From contig JAHFUZ010000018.1 in the NCBI GenBank assembly GCA_023264815.1, forward strand, positions 17,954 to 81,953: a stretch of DNA of 64,000 nucleotides, in the 5' to 3' direction. The translations under genes were made by a program, and so were the position numbers. Below the pieces are notes generated by a model. It was given only the letters and a program-made list of their open reading frames with translations. It ran no database searches and had not been told where the DNA came from. The first letter of the stretch is position 1. The number at the start of each line of letters is the position of its first letter. The stretch comes from Arthrobacter sp. (lineage in GTDB: Bacteria; Actinomycetota; Actinomycetes; Actinomycetales; Micrococcaceae). Shown piece by piece: positions 10,537-18,513 of this stretch.

Positions 10537-11628
10537 CTAGTTCGTAACCTCCGGCGCGTCCTTGACGTTGGTCCCGGCGATGGCATCGCGTGCTGCCCTG
10601 CGGAGTTTCTTGTCTGAGACAAGGCGTTCACCGACGGCCCCGGGTGTCCAGGCGTTCACGTCGTCCTCGTTGAAATCAGTCTTCGACGGGCGGCGCTTGA
10701 CCGAAATTCCCGTGACGCCGTCGGCCAGCCGGCGGGTGACCAGGAGGAATCCGGTGTGTGCCACCATGCGGTGGTCCGGGCGGACCGCCAGGCCCTCCAG
10801 GTGCCAGCCGCGGACCATCGACTCCCAGGCATCGGGCTCGGTGAAGCGGCCGTCGGCACGGATGGCTTCCGCGGTCCGGGACAGCTGGGTGACGGTGGCC
10901 ACGTAGTTGATCCACACTCCGCCGGGCGCCAGCACCGTTGCCACGGCGTCAAGGCACTCCCAGGGAGCCAGCATGTCCAGGACCACGCGGTCCACGGATC
11001 CGGGCGCCTCGCTGCTGACCACTTCTTCCTGGAAGTCTCCCAGGGAAATTTTCCAGGCGGGGTGCGGGCCGCCAAAGATGGTTTCCACGTTCCCGCGGGC
11101 AATGTCGGCAAATTCTTCGCGGCGTTCGAACGAGTGCAGGTAACCGTTGTCGCCCACCGCGCGGAGCAGGGAGATGGAGAGCGCGCCGGAGCCAACGCCG
11201 GCCTCAACAACCCGGGCACCCGGGAAGATGTCAGCCATGGTGACAATCTGGCCGGCGTCCTTCGGATAAACCACGGCGGCGCCCCGAGGCATGGAGAGGA
11301 CGAAGTCCGAAAGGAGCGGGCGCAGGGTTTGGTACTGCTGTCCAACGTTGTTCACCACAACGGAACCGTCCGCCTGCCCGATGATCTCGTCATGGTTCAG
11401 GAAACCGCGGTGCGTGTGGAAGGCGCCGCCCCTTTCGAGGGTGACGGTGTTCATCCTGCCGCGTTCGTCCGTCAGCTGCACCCGCTCCCCTTCCCGGAAG
11501 GGGCCGCGGCGGCGGGCGGCCCCCACCGGCTGGAGAGCGTTGGCGGCACCACCTGCGTCGGACGACGCCGGGATTGACTCCGCGGGGGTGGACGGCGCTG
11601 CGGTGTGGGCGGCAGATTCGCTGCTCAT
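10537..11628 (-). CDS. trmI: tRNA (adenine-58-N1)-methyltransferase
   Basis: Methylates A58 in the T loop of tRNA using SAM. The protein has 363 residues. After a low-complexity N-terminal 40 residues comes a small beta domain (GPFREGERVQLTDERGR) and a Rossmann methyltransferase domain with motif I VVEAGVGSGALS and the VLDMLAPWECLDAV block typical of TrmI. ATG 11628 is chosen because AAGGAAAC lies a few nt upstream; the frame is open to 11799 without family similarity. Its place next to arc is conserved among actinobacteria. The C-terminal extension after SVKRRPSKTDF is basic and could aid tRNA binding (inference). Confidence 0.93.
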   Translation of the reverse strand: MSSESAAHTAAPSTPAESIPASSDAGGAANALQPVGAARRRGPFREGERVQLTDERGRMNTVTLERGGAFHTHRGFLNHDEIIGQADGSVVVNNVGQQYQTLRPLLSDFVLSMPRGAAVVYPKDAGQIVTMADIFPGARVVEAGVGSGALSISLLRAVGDNGYLHSFERREEFADIARGNVETIFGGPHPAWKISLGDFQEEVVSSEAPGSVDRVVLDMLAPWECLDAVATVLAPGGVWINYVATVTQLSRTAEAIRADGRFTEPDAWESMVRGWHLEGLAVRPDHRMVAHTGFLLVTRRLADGVTGISVKRRPSKTDFNEDDVNAWTPGAVGERLVSDKKLRRAARDAIAGTNVKDAPEVTN

Positions 11629-11737
11629 GAAAGTTTCCTTGCTCCTGTAAGACTGTGGGCCACGCATCGAAAAATCCGCCTGGTGCGTGCAGGCACGGGG
11701 TGGCAGTGCTGTGGAAGTGCCCAGCCGGCACGTAACT

Positions 11738-12904
11738 CTACCGGCTTTGGCCCTGGGGATGCCTATTCGGCCGGGCCGCTTTGCCGGTGATCGCGCCAAC
11801 TACTGCGTTTTGCGACAGAAGGCCGGTCACCACGCCATGGTGGTCCACCACGGCGTACTCGTGCCCCTCCAACTGGGAAAGGTACTGGATCAGCTCCTGC
11901 CCCTGTGACCATTCGGGCACATAGGCGCCGGCCGCCAGGGCGTAGGACACCGCCGTCGCAGGGGTGTAAGTTGCGGCCTGCTCCGGTACTGCGGCCAGTG
12001 CGCGCCAGTCCACCACACCCTGCGGGCGGCCCTCTGGGCCACATACAACAACCGCCGGTGTCCCGTCCTGGGACAGGCGGCGGATATCCGCCACGGTGGC
12101 GTTCGCCGGAATTCCGACGGCGGGAGCGGCCAGTGCGGTTGCGCTGACCAGGTGCAGCCTGCCGCGCAGGGTGCCCTGCTGGATGGCGGCACTGGCACCC
12201 ATCCACAGGAAACCGCCCACCAGAACGGTGACCATCAGGAGGCTAAAATCCGGAGTCACCCCGGCAAGGAACGGCCGGGCGATGAACCAGTAGCCCAAGG
12301 CCACCACGATAATCCGGCCGGCCCAGCCCGCGGCCACAGTTCCCTTGGCCTGGCTTCCGGTGGCCTTCCAGACGGCCGACTCAACAATCCGGCCCCCGTC
12401 CAGCGGGAGTCCAGGCAGGACGTTGAAGATCCCAATCACGAAGTTGGCCCACATAAAGATGTTTGTCAGGGTGTCAGCCACGATTCCCAGGCTGGTGGCG
12501 GACAGGACCAGCCAGGCCCCGCCTGCGAGGACCAGGTTTGCTGCAGGGCCAGCCAGGGCCACGACGACTGATCGTGCGGGCGTAGCCGTGAAGTTTTCGA
12601 ACTGGGTATGGCCGCCCCAAAGGTTCAGGACGATTTTTTGCGTGGGCCAGCCGTACACCTTGGCCGTGAGGGCGTGTGCCAACTCGTGGACCAGGACCGA
12701 CATGAGAAGCAGCAGGGCGTAGGCGAACGCTACGTAGTAGGCGGTGATGCCGAACTGGGGGTTCCGCTGCAACAGGACGGGGCCGTAAACGATGACCGTA
12801 AAGGCGGCGATCACAAACCAGGAGTAGGCCAGGATCACGGGGATTCCAGCGATCCTGCCGAGGCGGATCCCTTCGCGCCTGGACGGAGCGGGTGTGTCGC
12901 TCAA
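11738..12904 (-). CDS. Site-2 protease family membrane metalloprotease with CBS domains
   Basis: Intramembrane zinc metalloprotease of 388 residues, related to mycobacterial Rip3. The HELAH zinc motif lies in the LLLLMSVLVHELAHALTA helix, and the third ligand is in NVLPGLPLDGGR. About six membrane segments are visible before residue 250. The C-terminal 130 residues look like a pair of CBS domains (VADIRRLSQDGTPAVVV, YAVVDHHGVVTGLL), which may bind nucleotides. The start is TTG 12904, which overlaps the stop codon of the HAD gene (TTGA) and has GGGAG six nt upstream. The substrate is unknown. Confidence 0.9.
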   Translation of the reverse strand: MSDTPAPSRREGIRLGRIAGIPVILAYSWFVIAAFTVIVYGPVLLQRNPQFGITAYYVAFAYALLLLMSVLVHELAHALTAKVYGWPTQKIVLNLWGGHTQFENFTATPARSVVVALAGPAANLVLAGGAWLVLSATSLGIVADTLTNIFMWANFVIGIFNVLPGLPLDGGRIVESAVWKATGSQAKGTVAAGWAGRIIVVALGYWFIARPFLAGVTPDFSLLMVTVLVGGFLWMGASAAIQQGTLRGRLHLVSATALAAPAVGIPANATVADIRRLSQDGTPAVVVCGPEGRPQGVVDWRALAAVPEQAATYTPATAVSYALAAGAYVPEWSQGQELIQYLSQLEGHEYAVVDHHGVVTGLLSQNAVVGAITGKAARPNRHPQGQSR

Positions 12905-13635
12905 GACATGCTCCCGGGCGATAGAACCGCGGAACCCGTGGACGCAGCCAGGCTGCCTGCCGCTATGGCTTCGAGGTCGGTGACACTGCGGCCGGAAAGC
13001 GAATCCCAGGTTGTGTGCCGGGGGTTGTCCGGGAGCGGAACAATGTGCGGAATGGCCACCGTGGCAACGCCCGATGCCAGGGCCGCAGCCACGCCCGGCG
13101 CCGAATCTTCCAGTGCCACACAGTGGTCAATGGTCAGTCCGGGATCCGCTTCCTGAAGCATTTCCACTGCCTTGAGGTAGGCCTCCGGGTGGGGTTTGCC
13201 CCGTGTCACGGTGTCTCCGGTGACCAGGAACTCAAAGTATGGCCGCGGCAGGCTGGCCACGATCTCGCGGGCCAGGGGCCCCTCGGACATGGTGACCAGC
13301 GCGCACCGCACGCCGGCATGGTGCAGGTCATCAAGAAGTTCCCTGGCGCCGGGGCGCCAGGGAACCGAACGCTGTACGCTCCGGATGACCTCTGCGGTGA
13401 GGGAGTCGATAATTTCCCTGGTGCCAAGCCGGACGCCGGCATCCTGCAGTATTCCGGCAGAGAACGTCAATGCCTGTCCCACAAGCTGGGTGGCCTGCTC
13501 GTGTGACCAGGTGCCGCCATGGGCTTCCACCAGCGCTCGTTCCGCGGCAATCCAATAGGGCTCTGTGTCCACGATGGTGCCGTCCATATCCCAAAGAACG
13601 GCGCGGAGCGGGGAAACAGGGGGTGAGGATCGCAT
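12901..13635 (-). CDS. HAD family hydrolase, phosphatase-like
   Basis: Haloacid-dehalogenase-type phosphatase of 244 residues. Motif I is WDMDGTIVDTEPYW with the two catalytic aspartates; motif II lies around LVTMSEGP, the lysine in RGKPHPEAYL, and motif IV in CVALEDSAPGVAAA. The cap region between motifs I and II is helical, as in beta-phosphoglucomutase-like members. The substrate cannot be read from the sequence. ATG 13635 has TAGACT six nt upstream, which fits a leaderless start and would make this the first gene of the transcript that runs into the site-2 protease, trmI and the proteasome genes. Confidence 0.88.
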   Translation of the reverse strand: MRSSPPVSPLRAVLWDMDGTIVDTEPYWIAAERALVEAHGGTWSHEQATQLVGQALTFSAGILQDAGVRLGTREIIDSLTAEVIRSVQRSVPWRPGARELLDDLHHAGVRCALVTMSEGPLAREIVASLPRPYFEFLVTGDTVTRGKPHPEAYLKAVEMLQEADPGLTIDHCVALEDSAPGVAAALASGVATVAIPHIVPLPDNPRHTTWDSLSGRSVTDLEAIAAGSLAASTGSAVLSPGSMS

Positions 13636-13785
13636 GCGTTCAGTCTACGGTGCCACCCTGAGCGCCGGCCGTGGGGTACGCCCTTGGCGAATATCGGGCG
13701 CGGGTGCAGGTGCAGATCACCTGCCGGCGGAGTTTTGGCCCGGCATTGACTGCATCGTCCCGGTCCTTGGACGTAGGGTGTTGAA
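13636..13785. promoter_or_regulatory. Divergent leaderless promoters, HAD gene and PAC2 gene
   Basis: A 150-nt gap between divergent genes. A TAGACT hexamer at 13642-13647 (minus strand) lies six nt before the HAD start codon, and TAGGGT at 13774-13779 lies six nt before the PAC2 ATG. No strong -35 hexamer is evident for either. No ribosome-binding site precedes either start, so both mRNAs probably begin at the start codon. Confidence 0.5.
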
Positions 13786-14691
13786 ATGAATAGCTTCAAC
13801 GGAGACACCACGGAACCGGGTGCACTGCCTGAACGGGAGCAGTTCCTGCTGCCCGTGGCTGATGGGGAGCGCATCACAGTGATGCTGGCGGCTTTTGAAG
13901 GCTGGAATGATGCCGGCGAAGCGGCCAGTGATTCGTTGCGCTATCTCAACAAGGTGTGGGGCGGCAAGAAGGTTGCGTCCATCGATGCGGACGAATACTA
14001 CGACTTCCAGTTCACCCGCCCCACCGTCCGGCGCAACGCTTCGGGGGAACGAAAGATCAAATGGCCCTCCACCCGGATCTACAAGGCCAGTGCACCCAAC
14101 TCGAACGTGGACGTCATCTTTGTCCAGGGCATTGAGCCGTCCTATAAATGGCGGGCCTACACTGCTGAGCTGCTGGTCCATGCGGAAGCGCTGAAAGTGG
14201 ATTATGTGGTCCTGGTGGGCGCGCTCCTGGCAGATGTCCCCCACAGCCGGCCCATTCCGGTCAGCACGTCCTCGGATGACGCCCCGTTGAGGGAACGCCT
14301 CAACCTGGAACCGTCCCAGTACGAGGGGCCTGTGGGCATCGTGGGCGTGCTGTCGGAAGTGGCCCTGCTGGCAGGTATTCCCACGGTCTCGCTGTGGGCT
14401 GCGGTCCCCCACTATGTGGCCCAGGCCCCGTCGCCCAAGGCGCAACTGGCGCTGCTGCACCGGGTGGAGGAGCTCCTGCAGGTTCCCCTGGACACCCATG
14501 AACTCGCCGAGGAGGCGGCCGCGTGGGAACGGGGTGTGGATGAGCTGGCCACCGAGGATCCGGAGATCGCCGCGTACGTCCGCCAGTTGGAAGAGGCCAA
14601 GGATACCGCCGACCTTCCTGAGGCCAGCGGCGAATCCATTGCGCGGGAGTTTGAGCGCTACCTTAAACGTCGGGGACGCGACAAGCCCTGA
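13786..14691 (+). CDS. PAC2 family protein
   Basis: A 301-residue member of the PAC2 family, named after the proteasome assembly chaperone 2 fold. Recognised from VMLAAFEGWNDAGEAASDSL near residues 32-51, the YDFQFTRPTV segment, the VDVIFVQGIEPSYKWR strand and VGIVGVLSEVALLAGIPTVSLWAAVPHY. The family is common in actinobacteria and its biochemical role is not settled; it is not shown to assist the bacterial proteasome, although it lies next to that locus here. The ATG has TAGGGT six nt upstream. The gene is followed by a strong hairpin at 14701-14726. Confidence 0.88.
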   Translation: MNSFNGDTTEPGALPEREQFLLPVADGERITVMLAAFEGWNDAGEAASDSLRYLNKVWGGKKVASIDADEYYDFQFTRPTVRRNASGERKIKWPSTRIYKASAPNSNVDVIFVQGIEPSYKWRAYTAELLVHAEALKVDYVVLVGALLADVPHSRPIPVSTSSDDAPLRERLNLEPSQYEGPVGIVGVLSEVALLAGIPTVSLWAAVPHYVAQAPSPKAQLALLHRVEELLQVPLDTHELAEEAAAWERGVDELATEDPEIAAYVRQLEEAKDTADLPEASGESIAREFERYLKRRGRDKP

Positions 14692-14700
14692 AGAAATGTG

Positions 14701-14726
14701 CGGCTGTCCCGCCTCCGGGACAGCCG
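14701..14726. terminator. Bidirectional hairpin between PAC2 gene and mshC
   Basis: A perfect 11-bp stem (CGGCTGTCCCG / CGGGACAGCCG) with a CCTC loop lies nine nt after the PAC2 stop codon, between two convergent genes. There is no T tract, which is usual for high-GC actinobacterial hairpins, so it may serve both strands. Confidence 0.6.
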
Positions 14727-14777
14727 GCCCGGTTCCTGGGCCCGGAGGCACCGGAGGCGCCTCAAGCTCGGAGGTGC

Positions 14778-16055
14778 CTAAAGAACGACGCCGAGCAGCG
14801 CCTCCACGGCGTCACTCACCAGGGCCTGGTCCTGGGGGCTGCACTCCCCAGCAGTTGAGAGTGCCGTTGCGGCCCACCCGTCAACGGCCGCGAGGGCTGC
14901 CGGGGCGTCCAGGTCGGCGGCCAGCGCGGTCCTCATGCCTCCGATAACCCCTGCCGCCGATCCGGCCGGCGTCACGGCGAGGGCCTGGCGCCAGGCGGCA
15001 AGCCTGTCTTTGGCCTCCGCGAAGCCCTCCTGCGTCCATGACCAGTCAGCGCGGTAATGGTGGGCCAGGATGGCAAGCCGGATGGCGGCCGGCTCTTCGC
15101 CGTCAGCCCGCAGCCTGGACACGAGGACCAGGTTGCCTTTGGACTTGCTCATTTTTTCACCGTCCAGGCCAACCATGCCGGCGTGGGCGTAGTGGCGGGC
15201 CAGCGGGACACCTGTGAGCGAATAGGCGTGTCCCGCCCCCATTTCATGGTGGGGGAAAATCAGGTCCGATCCCCCTCCCTGCACGGTGAAGGGCACGGGA
15301 AGGTACCGTTGGGCGATGACTGTGCATTCGATGTGCCAGCCCGGCCTGCCCTGGCCCAGCTCGCCGCCGGGCCAGCTGGGCTCACCGTCACGTGCCACCC
15401 GCCACAGCAGGGGGTCAAGAGCCTGCCGTTTTCCGGCCCGGCCGGGGTCGCCACCGCGTTCGGCGAACAGCTCAAGCATTTCGGCTTCACCCAGGTGCGA
15501 GATCGAACCGAGGGTCCAGGCATCAGCATCCACCGATTGTTTGCCGGCGGCTTCGACGTCGTAGTACACGTCACCATCGGGCTCGCCGCCTGCCCCTGCC
15601 ACGCGGTAGGCGAGGCCCTGGCGGACGAGGCGCTCAATGGCGGGCACAATCAGCTCCACCGACTCGACAGCACCCACATAGTGGTCCGGCGCGATGACGT
15701 TCAGGGCAGTCATGTCCGTCTGGAAGAGTTCGATCTGGCTCGCTGCAAGCTCCCGCCAGTCGACGCCGGTGGCAGTGGCGCGTTCCAGGAGGGGGTCGTC
15801 CACATCGGTGACGTTCTGCACATACGCCACTTTGTGGCCGGCATCGCGCCAGGCCCTGTTCAGGAGGTCAAAGGCCACATAGCTGGCAGCGTGGCCCATG
15901 TGCGTGGCGTCATACGGGGTGATGCCGCAAACATACATGGATTGTTCACCGGTGGCAGGCAGGCCGACTTCGCGCCCCTCGGCGGTGTCGAACAAACGGA
16001 TGGCCGGCATGGAGCCGGGCAGCACGGGAACAGGGCGGGAAGTCCAGGATTTCAC
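14778..16055 (-). CDS. mshC: Cysteine--GlcN-Ins ligase, mycothiol synthesis
   Basis: Joins cysteine to 1-D-myo-inosityl 2-amino-2-deoxy-alpha-D-glucopyranoside, an ATP-dependent step of mycothiol synthesis. The 425-residue protein is a class-I cysteinyl-tRNA-synthetase relative: the zinc/HIGH-like region is [20 protein letters not shown], and KMSKSKGN is the second signature. [10 protein letters not shown] and [10 protein letters not shown] carry further zinc and active-site residues. It lacks the tRNA-binding C-terminal part of true CysRS, as MshC does. GTG 16055 has TAGGCT six nt upstream and probably starts a leaderless mRNA. It establishes that the organism makes mycothiol. Confidence 0.95.
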   Translation of the reverse strand: MKSWTSRPVPVLPGSMPAIRLFDTAEGREVGLPATGEQSMYVCGITPYDATHMGHAASYVAFDLLNRAWRDAGHKVAYVQNVTDVDDPLLERATATGVDWRELAASQIELFQTDMTALNVIAPDHYVGAVESVELIVPAIERLVRQGLAYRVAGAGGEPDGDVYYDVEAAGKQSVDADAWTLGSISHLGEAEMLELFAERGGDPGRAGKRQALDPLLWRVARDGEPSWPGGELGQGRPGWHIECTVIAQRYLPVPFTVQGGGSDLIFPHHEMGAGHAYSLTGVPLARHYAHAGMVGLDGEKMSKSKGNLVLVSRLRADGEEPAAIRLAILAHHYRADWSWTQEGFAEAKDRLAAWRQALAVTPAGSAAGVIGGMRTALAADLDAPAALAAVDGWAATALSTAGECSPQDQALVSDAVEALLGVVL

Positions 16056-16070
16056 AGCCCCAGCCTACTT

Positions 16071-16904
16071 CTAGGCGTCGATGACATTGAAACCGAGCAG
16101 TAGATACAGGGCCAGGCCCAGGAAGATCCGGTACCAGACAAAGAGCCGGTAGCTCCGGGTGGAGATGAATTTGAGGAACCAGCCAATAATCACGTATCCC
16201 ACCACGAGGGCGATGATTGTGGCCAGCGCAGTCTCCGGGAGGCCATACGGGCCGGTGATGCCGTCTTTGGAGACTACTTTGTAGAGCTGGTACAGGCCAC
16301 TGCCAAATACGGCCGGAATGGCAAGGAGGAACGAATATCTGGCCGCTGCTTCGCGGGTGTAACCCATCAGGAGGCCCGCCGTAATGGTGCCACCGGACCG
16401 GGACACGCCGGGGATAAGCGCCATCGCCTGGGCGAAGCCGTACAGAATGCCGTGCCTGTACGTGAGCTGGGAAAGGTCGCGGTCCTGCCGACCCACCGCG
16501 TCCGCCACGGCCAGGATCAAACCAAAAACGATCAGCATGGTGGCGACGATCCACAGGCTTCGCAGCACGGATTCGATCTGGTCCTGGAAGAGCAGTCCCA
16601 GCACGATGATCGGCAGGCTGCCGAGGATCACGAGCCAGCCCATGCGGGCGTCAGGATCCTGCCGGGAGACCTTGCCGGTGATCGAGCCCCACCAGGCCCC
16701 GATGATCCGGACAATGTCCCGCCAGAAATAGATCAACACAGCCGTTTCAGTACCGAGCTGCGTAATGGCGGTAAATGCCGCACCCGGATCGGCCGCATTG
16801 GGCAGGAACTGACCCACAATCCGCAGGTGCGCGCTTGATGAAATCGGTAGAAATTCGGTCAGACCCTGTATAAGCCCCAGCAGGGCCGCCTCAATCCAGT
16901 TCAC
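16071..16904 (-). CDS. uppP: Undecaprenyl-diphosphatase
   Basis: Integral membrane phosphatase that recycles undecaprenyl diphosphate for cell-wall synthesis. The 277-residue protein carries both family signatures: [13 protein letters not shown] near the N-terminus and [15 protein letters not shown] in the middle, holding the catalytic glutamates, serine and arginine. About seven to eight membrane helices can be seen. The start is GTG 16904, with TAGTGT six nt upstream, consistent with a leaderless mRNA. mshC follows 15 nt after its stop, in the same direction. Confidence 0.95.
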   Translation of the reverse strand: MNWIEAALLGLIQGLTEFLPISSSAHLRIVGQFLPNAADPGAAFTAITQLGTETAVLIYFWRDIVRIIGAWWGSITGKVSRQDPDARMGWLVILGSLPIIVLGLLFQDQIESVLRSLWIVATMLIVFGLILAVADAVGRQDRDLSQLTYRHGILYGFAQAMALIPGVSRSGGTITAGLLMGYTREAAARYSFLLAIPAVFGSGLYQLYKVVSKDGITGPYGLPETALATIIALVVGYVIIGWFLKFISTRSYRLFVWYRIFLGLALYLLLGFNVIDA

Positions 16905-16954
16905 GCTAAGACACTACGTCATGCACCCTCTTGATTCCCCGTAAGCTTGCAGCT
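16905..16954. promoter_or_regulatory. Divergent leaderless promoters, uppP and aldo/keto reductase
   Basis: Only 50 nt separate the two starts. TAGTGT (16911-16916, minus strand) sits six nt before the uppP GTG, and TAAGCT (16942-16947) seven nt before the reductase ATG. Two promoters therefore overlap back to back with no room for 5' untranslated regions. The -35 hexamers are weak or absent on both sides. Confidence 0.55.
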
Positions 16955-17890
16955 ATGCAGCAGCGTTACGTCGGCAACAGTGGGTTGCGAGTCTCCGCCC
17001 TCTCCCTCGGCACCATGTCCTGGGCCGCCGAAACCGACGAACAGGATGCCTCGGAGATCTTACGCACATTTGTGGACGGGGGCGGAAAAATGATCGACAC
17101 GGCCGCCTCCTACTCTGGCGGCCGCGCCGAGGCATTGATCGGCTCCATGCTGGGCGACGTCGTCTCCCGCACGGAGGTGTGTATTTCCACCAAGGCGGGG
17201 ACCTCGACGTCGGACGGCAGGCGGACTGTGGACACCTCCCGGGGTGCGATGCTGGGCACCCTTGACGCCAGCCTCGCGAGGCTGGGCACCGACCACGTGG
17301 ATATTTGGTTTGCCCAGGCCTGGGACGGCAATGTCCCGCTGGATGAAACGTTGTCTGCACTCGAATTCGCCGTCCGCAGCGGCCGGGCCCGTTATGTGGG
17401 CATCGCTAACTTCAACGGCTGGCAAAGTGCCAAAGCGGCGGCAGTGGCGGGTTTCCCGCTCGTGGCAGCACAGACTGAGTATTCGCTGCTCCGCCGGACA
17501 CCGGAGGCCGAACTCGTTCCCGCCGTCGAAGATGCGGGGCTGGGCCTGATGGCCTGGGCGCCACTGGGGCGTGGCGTGCTGACGGGCAAGTACCGCGGGG
17601 GTATTCCCGGCGATTCCAGTGCGGCCCGGACCGATTCTGCCCCGTACATCGAACCGTATTTGGGGCAGCAGCCATCAAGCGTGGTTGAGGCCGTGGCCAT
17701 GGCAGCGAAGGGCCTGGGCCGGACACCGCTGGATGTTGCGCTCAGCTGGCTACTGGCACAACACGGCGTTGCCACCGCGATCGTTGGACCCCGGACTCCC
17801 GTCCAGGCCAAAGAGATCCTTGCTGCCCAGCTGACCCGGCTTCCTCCGGAGATTGCGCAGGCGTTGGAGGACGTCTCCCAGCCTGCGTGA
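16955..17890 (+). CDS. Aldo/keto reductase with altered catalytic tetrad
   Basis: NADPH-dependent (alpha/beta)8-barrel oxidoreductase family, 311 residues. The usual catalytic residues Asp48, Tyr53 (IDTAASYSGG) and Lys80 (CISTKAG) are present. The fourth, normally a His three residues before the conserved Asp of strand 4, is Gln121 (WFAQAWD). The cofactor-binding end of the barrel is recognisable in AIVGPRTPVQAKEIL. The substrate is unknown. ATG 16955 is used instead of an upstream TTG because TAAGCT lies seven nt before it and homologues start close to RYVGNSGLRVS. Confidence 0.88.
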   Translation: MQQRYVGNSGLRVSALSLGTMSWAAETDEQDASEILRTFVDGGGKMIDTAASYSGGRAEALIGSMLGDVVSRTEVCISTKAGTSTSDGRRTVDTSRGAMLGTLDASLARLGTDHVDIWFAQAWDGNVPLDETLSALEFAVRSGRARYVGIANFNGWQSAKAAAVAGFPLVAAQTEYSLLRRTPEAELVPAVEDAGLGLMAWAPLGRGVLTGKYRGGIPGDSSAARTDSAPYIEPYLGQQPSSVVEAVAMAAKGLGRTPLDVALSWLLAQHGVATAIVGPRTPVQAKEILAAQLTRLPPEIAQALEDVSQPA

Positions 17891-17919
17891 CCCCGGGGAA
17901 ACCGCAGGCGGGGGGCCAG

Positions 17920-18186
17920 TCAGTCCTCGACGATTTCGAGGTCCTCGTCATCGTCGATGCCTGACTCTTCGTCCTCATCCTCATCGTCGTCAAAGACCTG
18001 AAGCGGTGTGACTTCGCTGTAGGCCTCGTAGAGCGCGTCGTCATACACTTCGAACGCATCTGCGACCGCGAAAAATGCTGCTTCGACGGCGGGATCCCCA
18101 TCGCCGCGCCGGTTGGATGCTGCTATAAGGTGTTCTTCCAAGGCGGTTGTCAAGGACTGAAGCGCGACACGCGGATCGATGCTCAT
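17920..18186 (-). CDS. Conserved small protein with acidic tail
   Basis: A protein of 88 residues with no function I can defend. The first 60 residues form a likely helical domain (MSIDPRVALQSLTTALEEHL ... FAVADAFEVYDDALYEAY). The last 22 are almost all Asp and Glu. Related Micrococcaceae proteins have been labelled primosomal protein, but nothing in the sequence proves that. TAACGT lies six nt before ATG 18186, so the start looks leaderless. It converges with the aldo/keto reductase and diverges from the DUF5703 gene. Confidence 0.7.
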   Translation of the reverse strand: MSIDPRVALQSLTTALEEHLIAASNRRGDGDPAVEAAFFAVADAFEVYDDALYEAYSEVTPLQVFDDDEDEDEESGIDDDEDLEIVED

Positions 18187-18225
18187 GACTTCACGTTAGC
18201 CGGAAAAGGACGAAAATGGAGAGCA

Positions 18226-18459
18226 ATGAAGGAACATTTTCTCACCAGCTCGGTCCATCGTGAACGGGACTTTCTCAAGCAGTACGAGTACCTCGTACTG
18301 ACGGTCAGCCCCGACGATTCACTGCCCGAGGCGAGGCGCCGGCTTGTGGAACACTCCGAGTACGGCAAATGGGAACTGGAGCGCAGCGTGCTGTACATGG
18401 GCGGTGGCAGGCGCTATTGGCTCCGCCGGCGCGTGATGCAGGTCCAGCGGACCGTCTAG
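18226..18459 (+). CDS. DUF5703 family protein
   Basis: A protein of 77 residues of the uncharacterised actinobacterial family DUF5703. Visible family features are YEYLVLTVSPDDSLPEARRR, the LVEHSEYGKWELERS segment and the basic end RYWLRRRVMQVQRT. ATG 18226 is preferred, with GGAG just upstream; the frame is open from 18130. An overlapping 15-codon frame starting at ATG 18216 has a better ribosome-binding site and is probably coincidental. The stop codon lies inside the first unit of a 27-bp tandem repeat (18444-18513). Confidence 0.75.
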   Translation: MKEHFLTSSVHRERDFLKQYEYLVLTVSPDDSLPEARRRLVEHSEYGKWELERSVLYMGGGRRYWLRRRVMQVQRTV

Positions 18460-18513
18460 GTGGGCGGAGGCCAGCGGACCGTCTAGGTGTGCGGAGGCCA
18501 GCAGACCGTCTAG
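18444..18513. repeat. 27-bp tandem repeat, 2.6 copies, spanning two stop codons
   Basis: Unit 1 is at 18444-18470, unit 2 at 18471-18497 and a partial unit at 18498-18513. Units 1 and 2 differ at one base; the partial unit differs at one base. Each contains GTCTAG, whose CTAG gives a TAG stop on both strands. The first unit ends the DUF5703 gene and the last ends the acyl-CoA dehydrogenase gene on the other strand. Confidence 0.85.

Noticed and set aside
13717..14751. A 344-codon minus-strand frame
   Set aside because: Antisense to the PAC2 gene and runs across the hairpin at 14701.
18216..18263. A 15-codon ORF overlapping the DUF5703 start, with AAAAGGA upstream
   Set aside because: The better ribosome-binding site is notable, but the peptide overlaps out of frame and nothing supports its translation.
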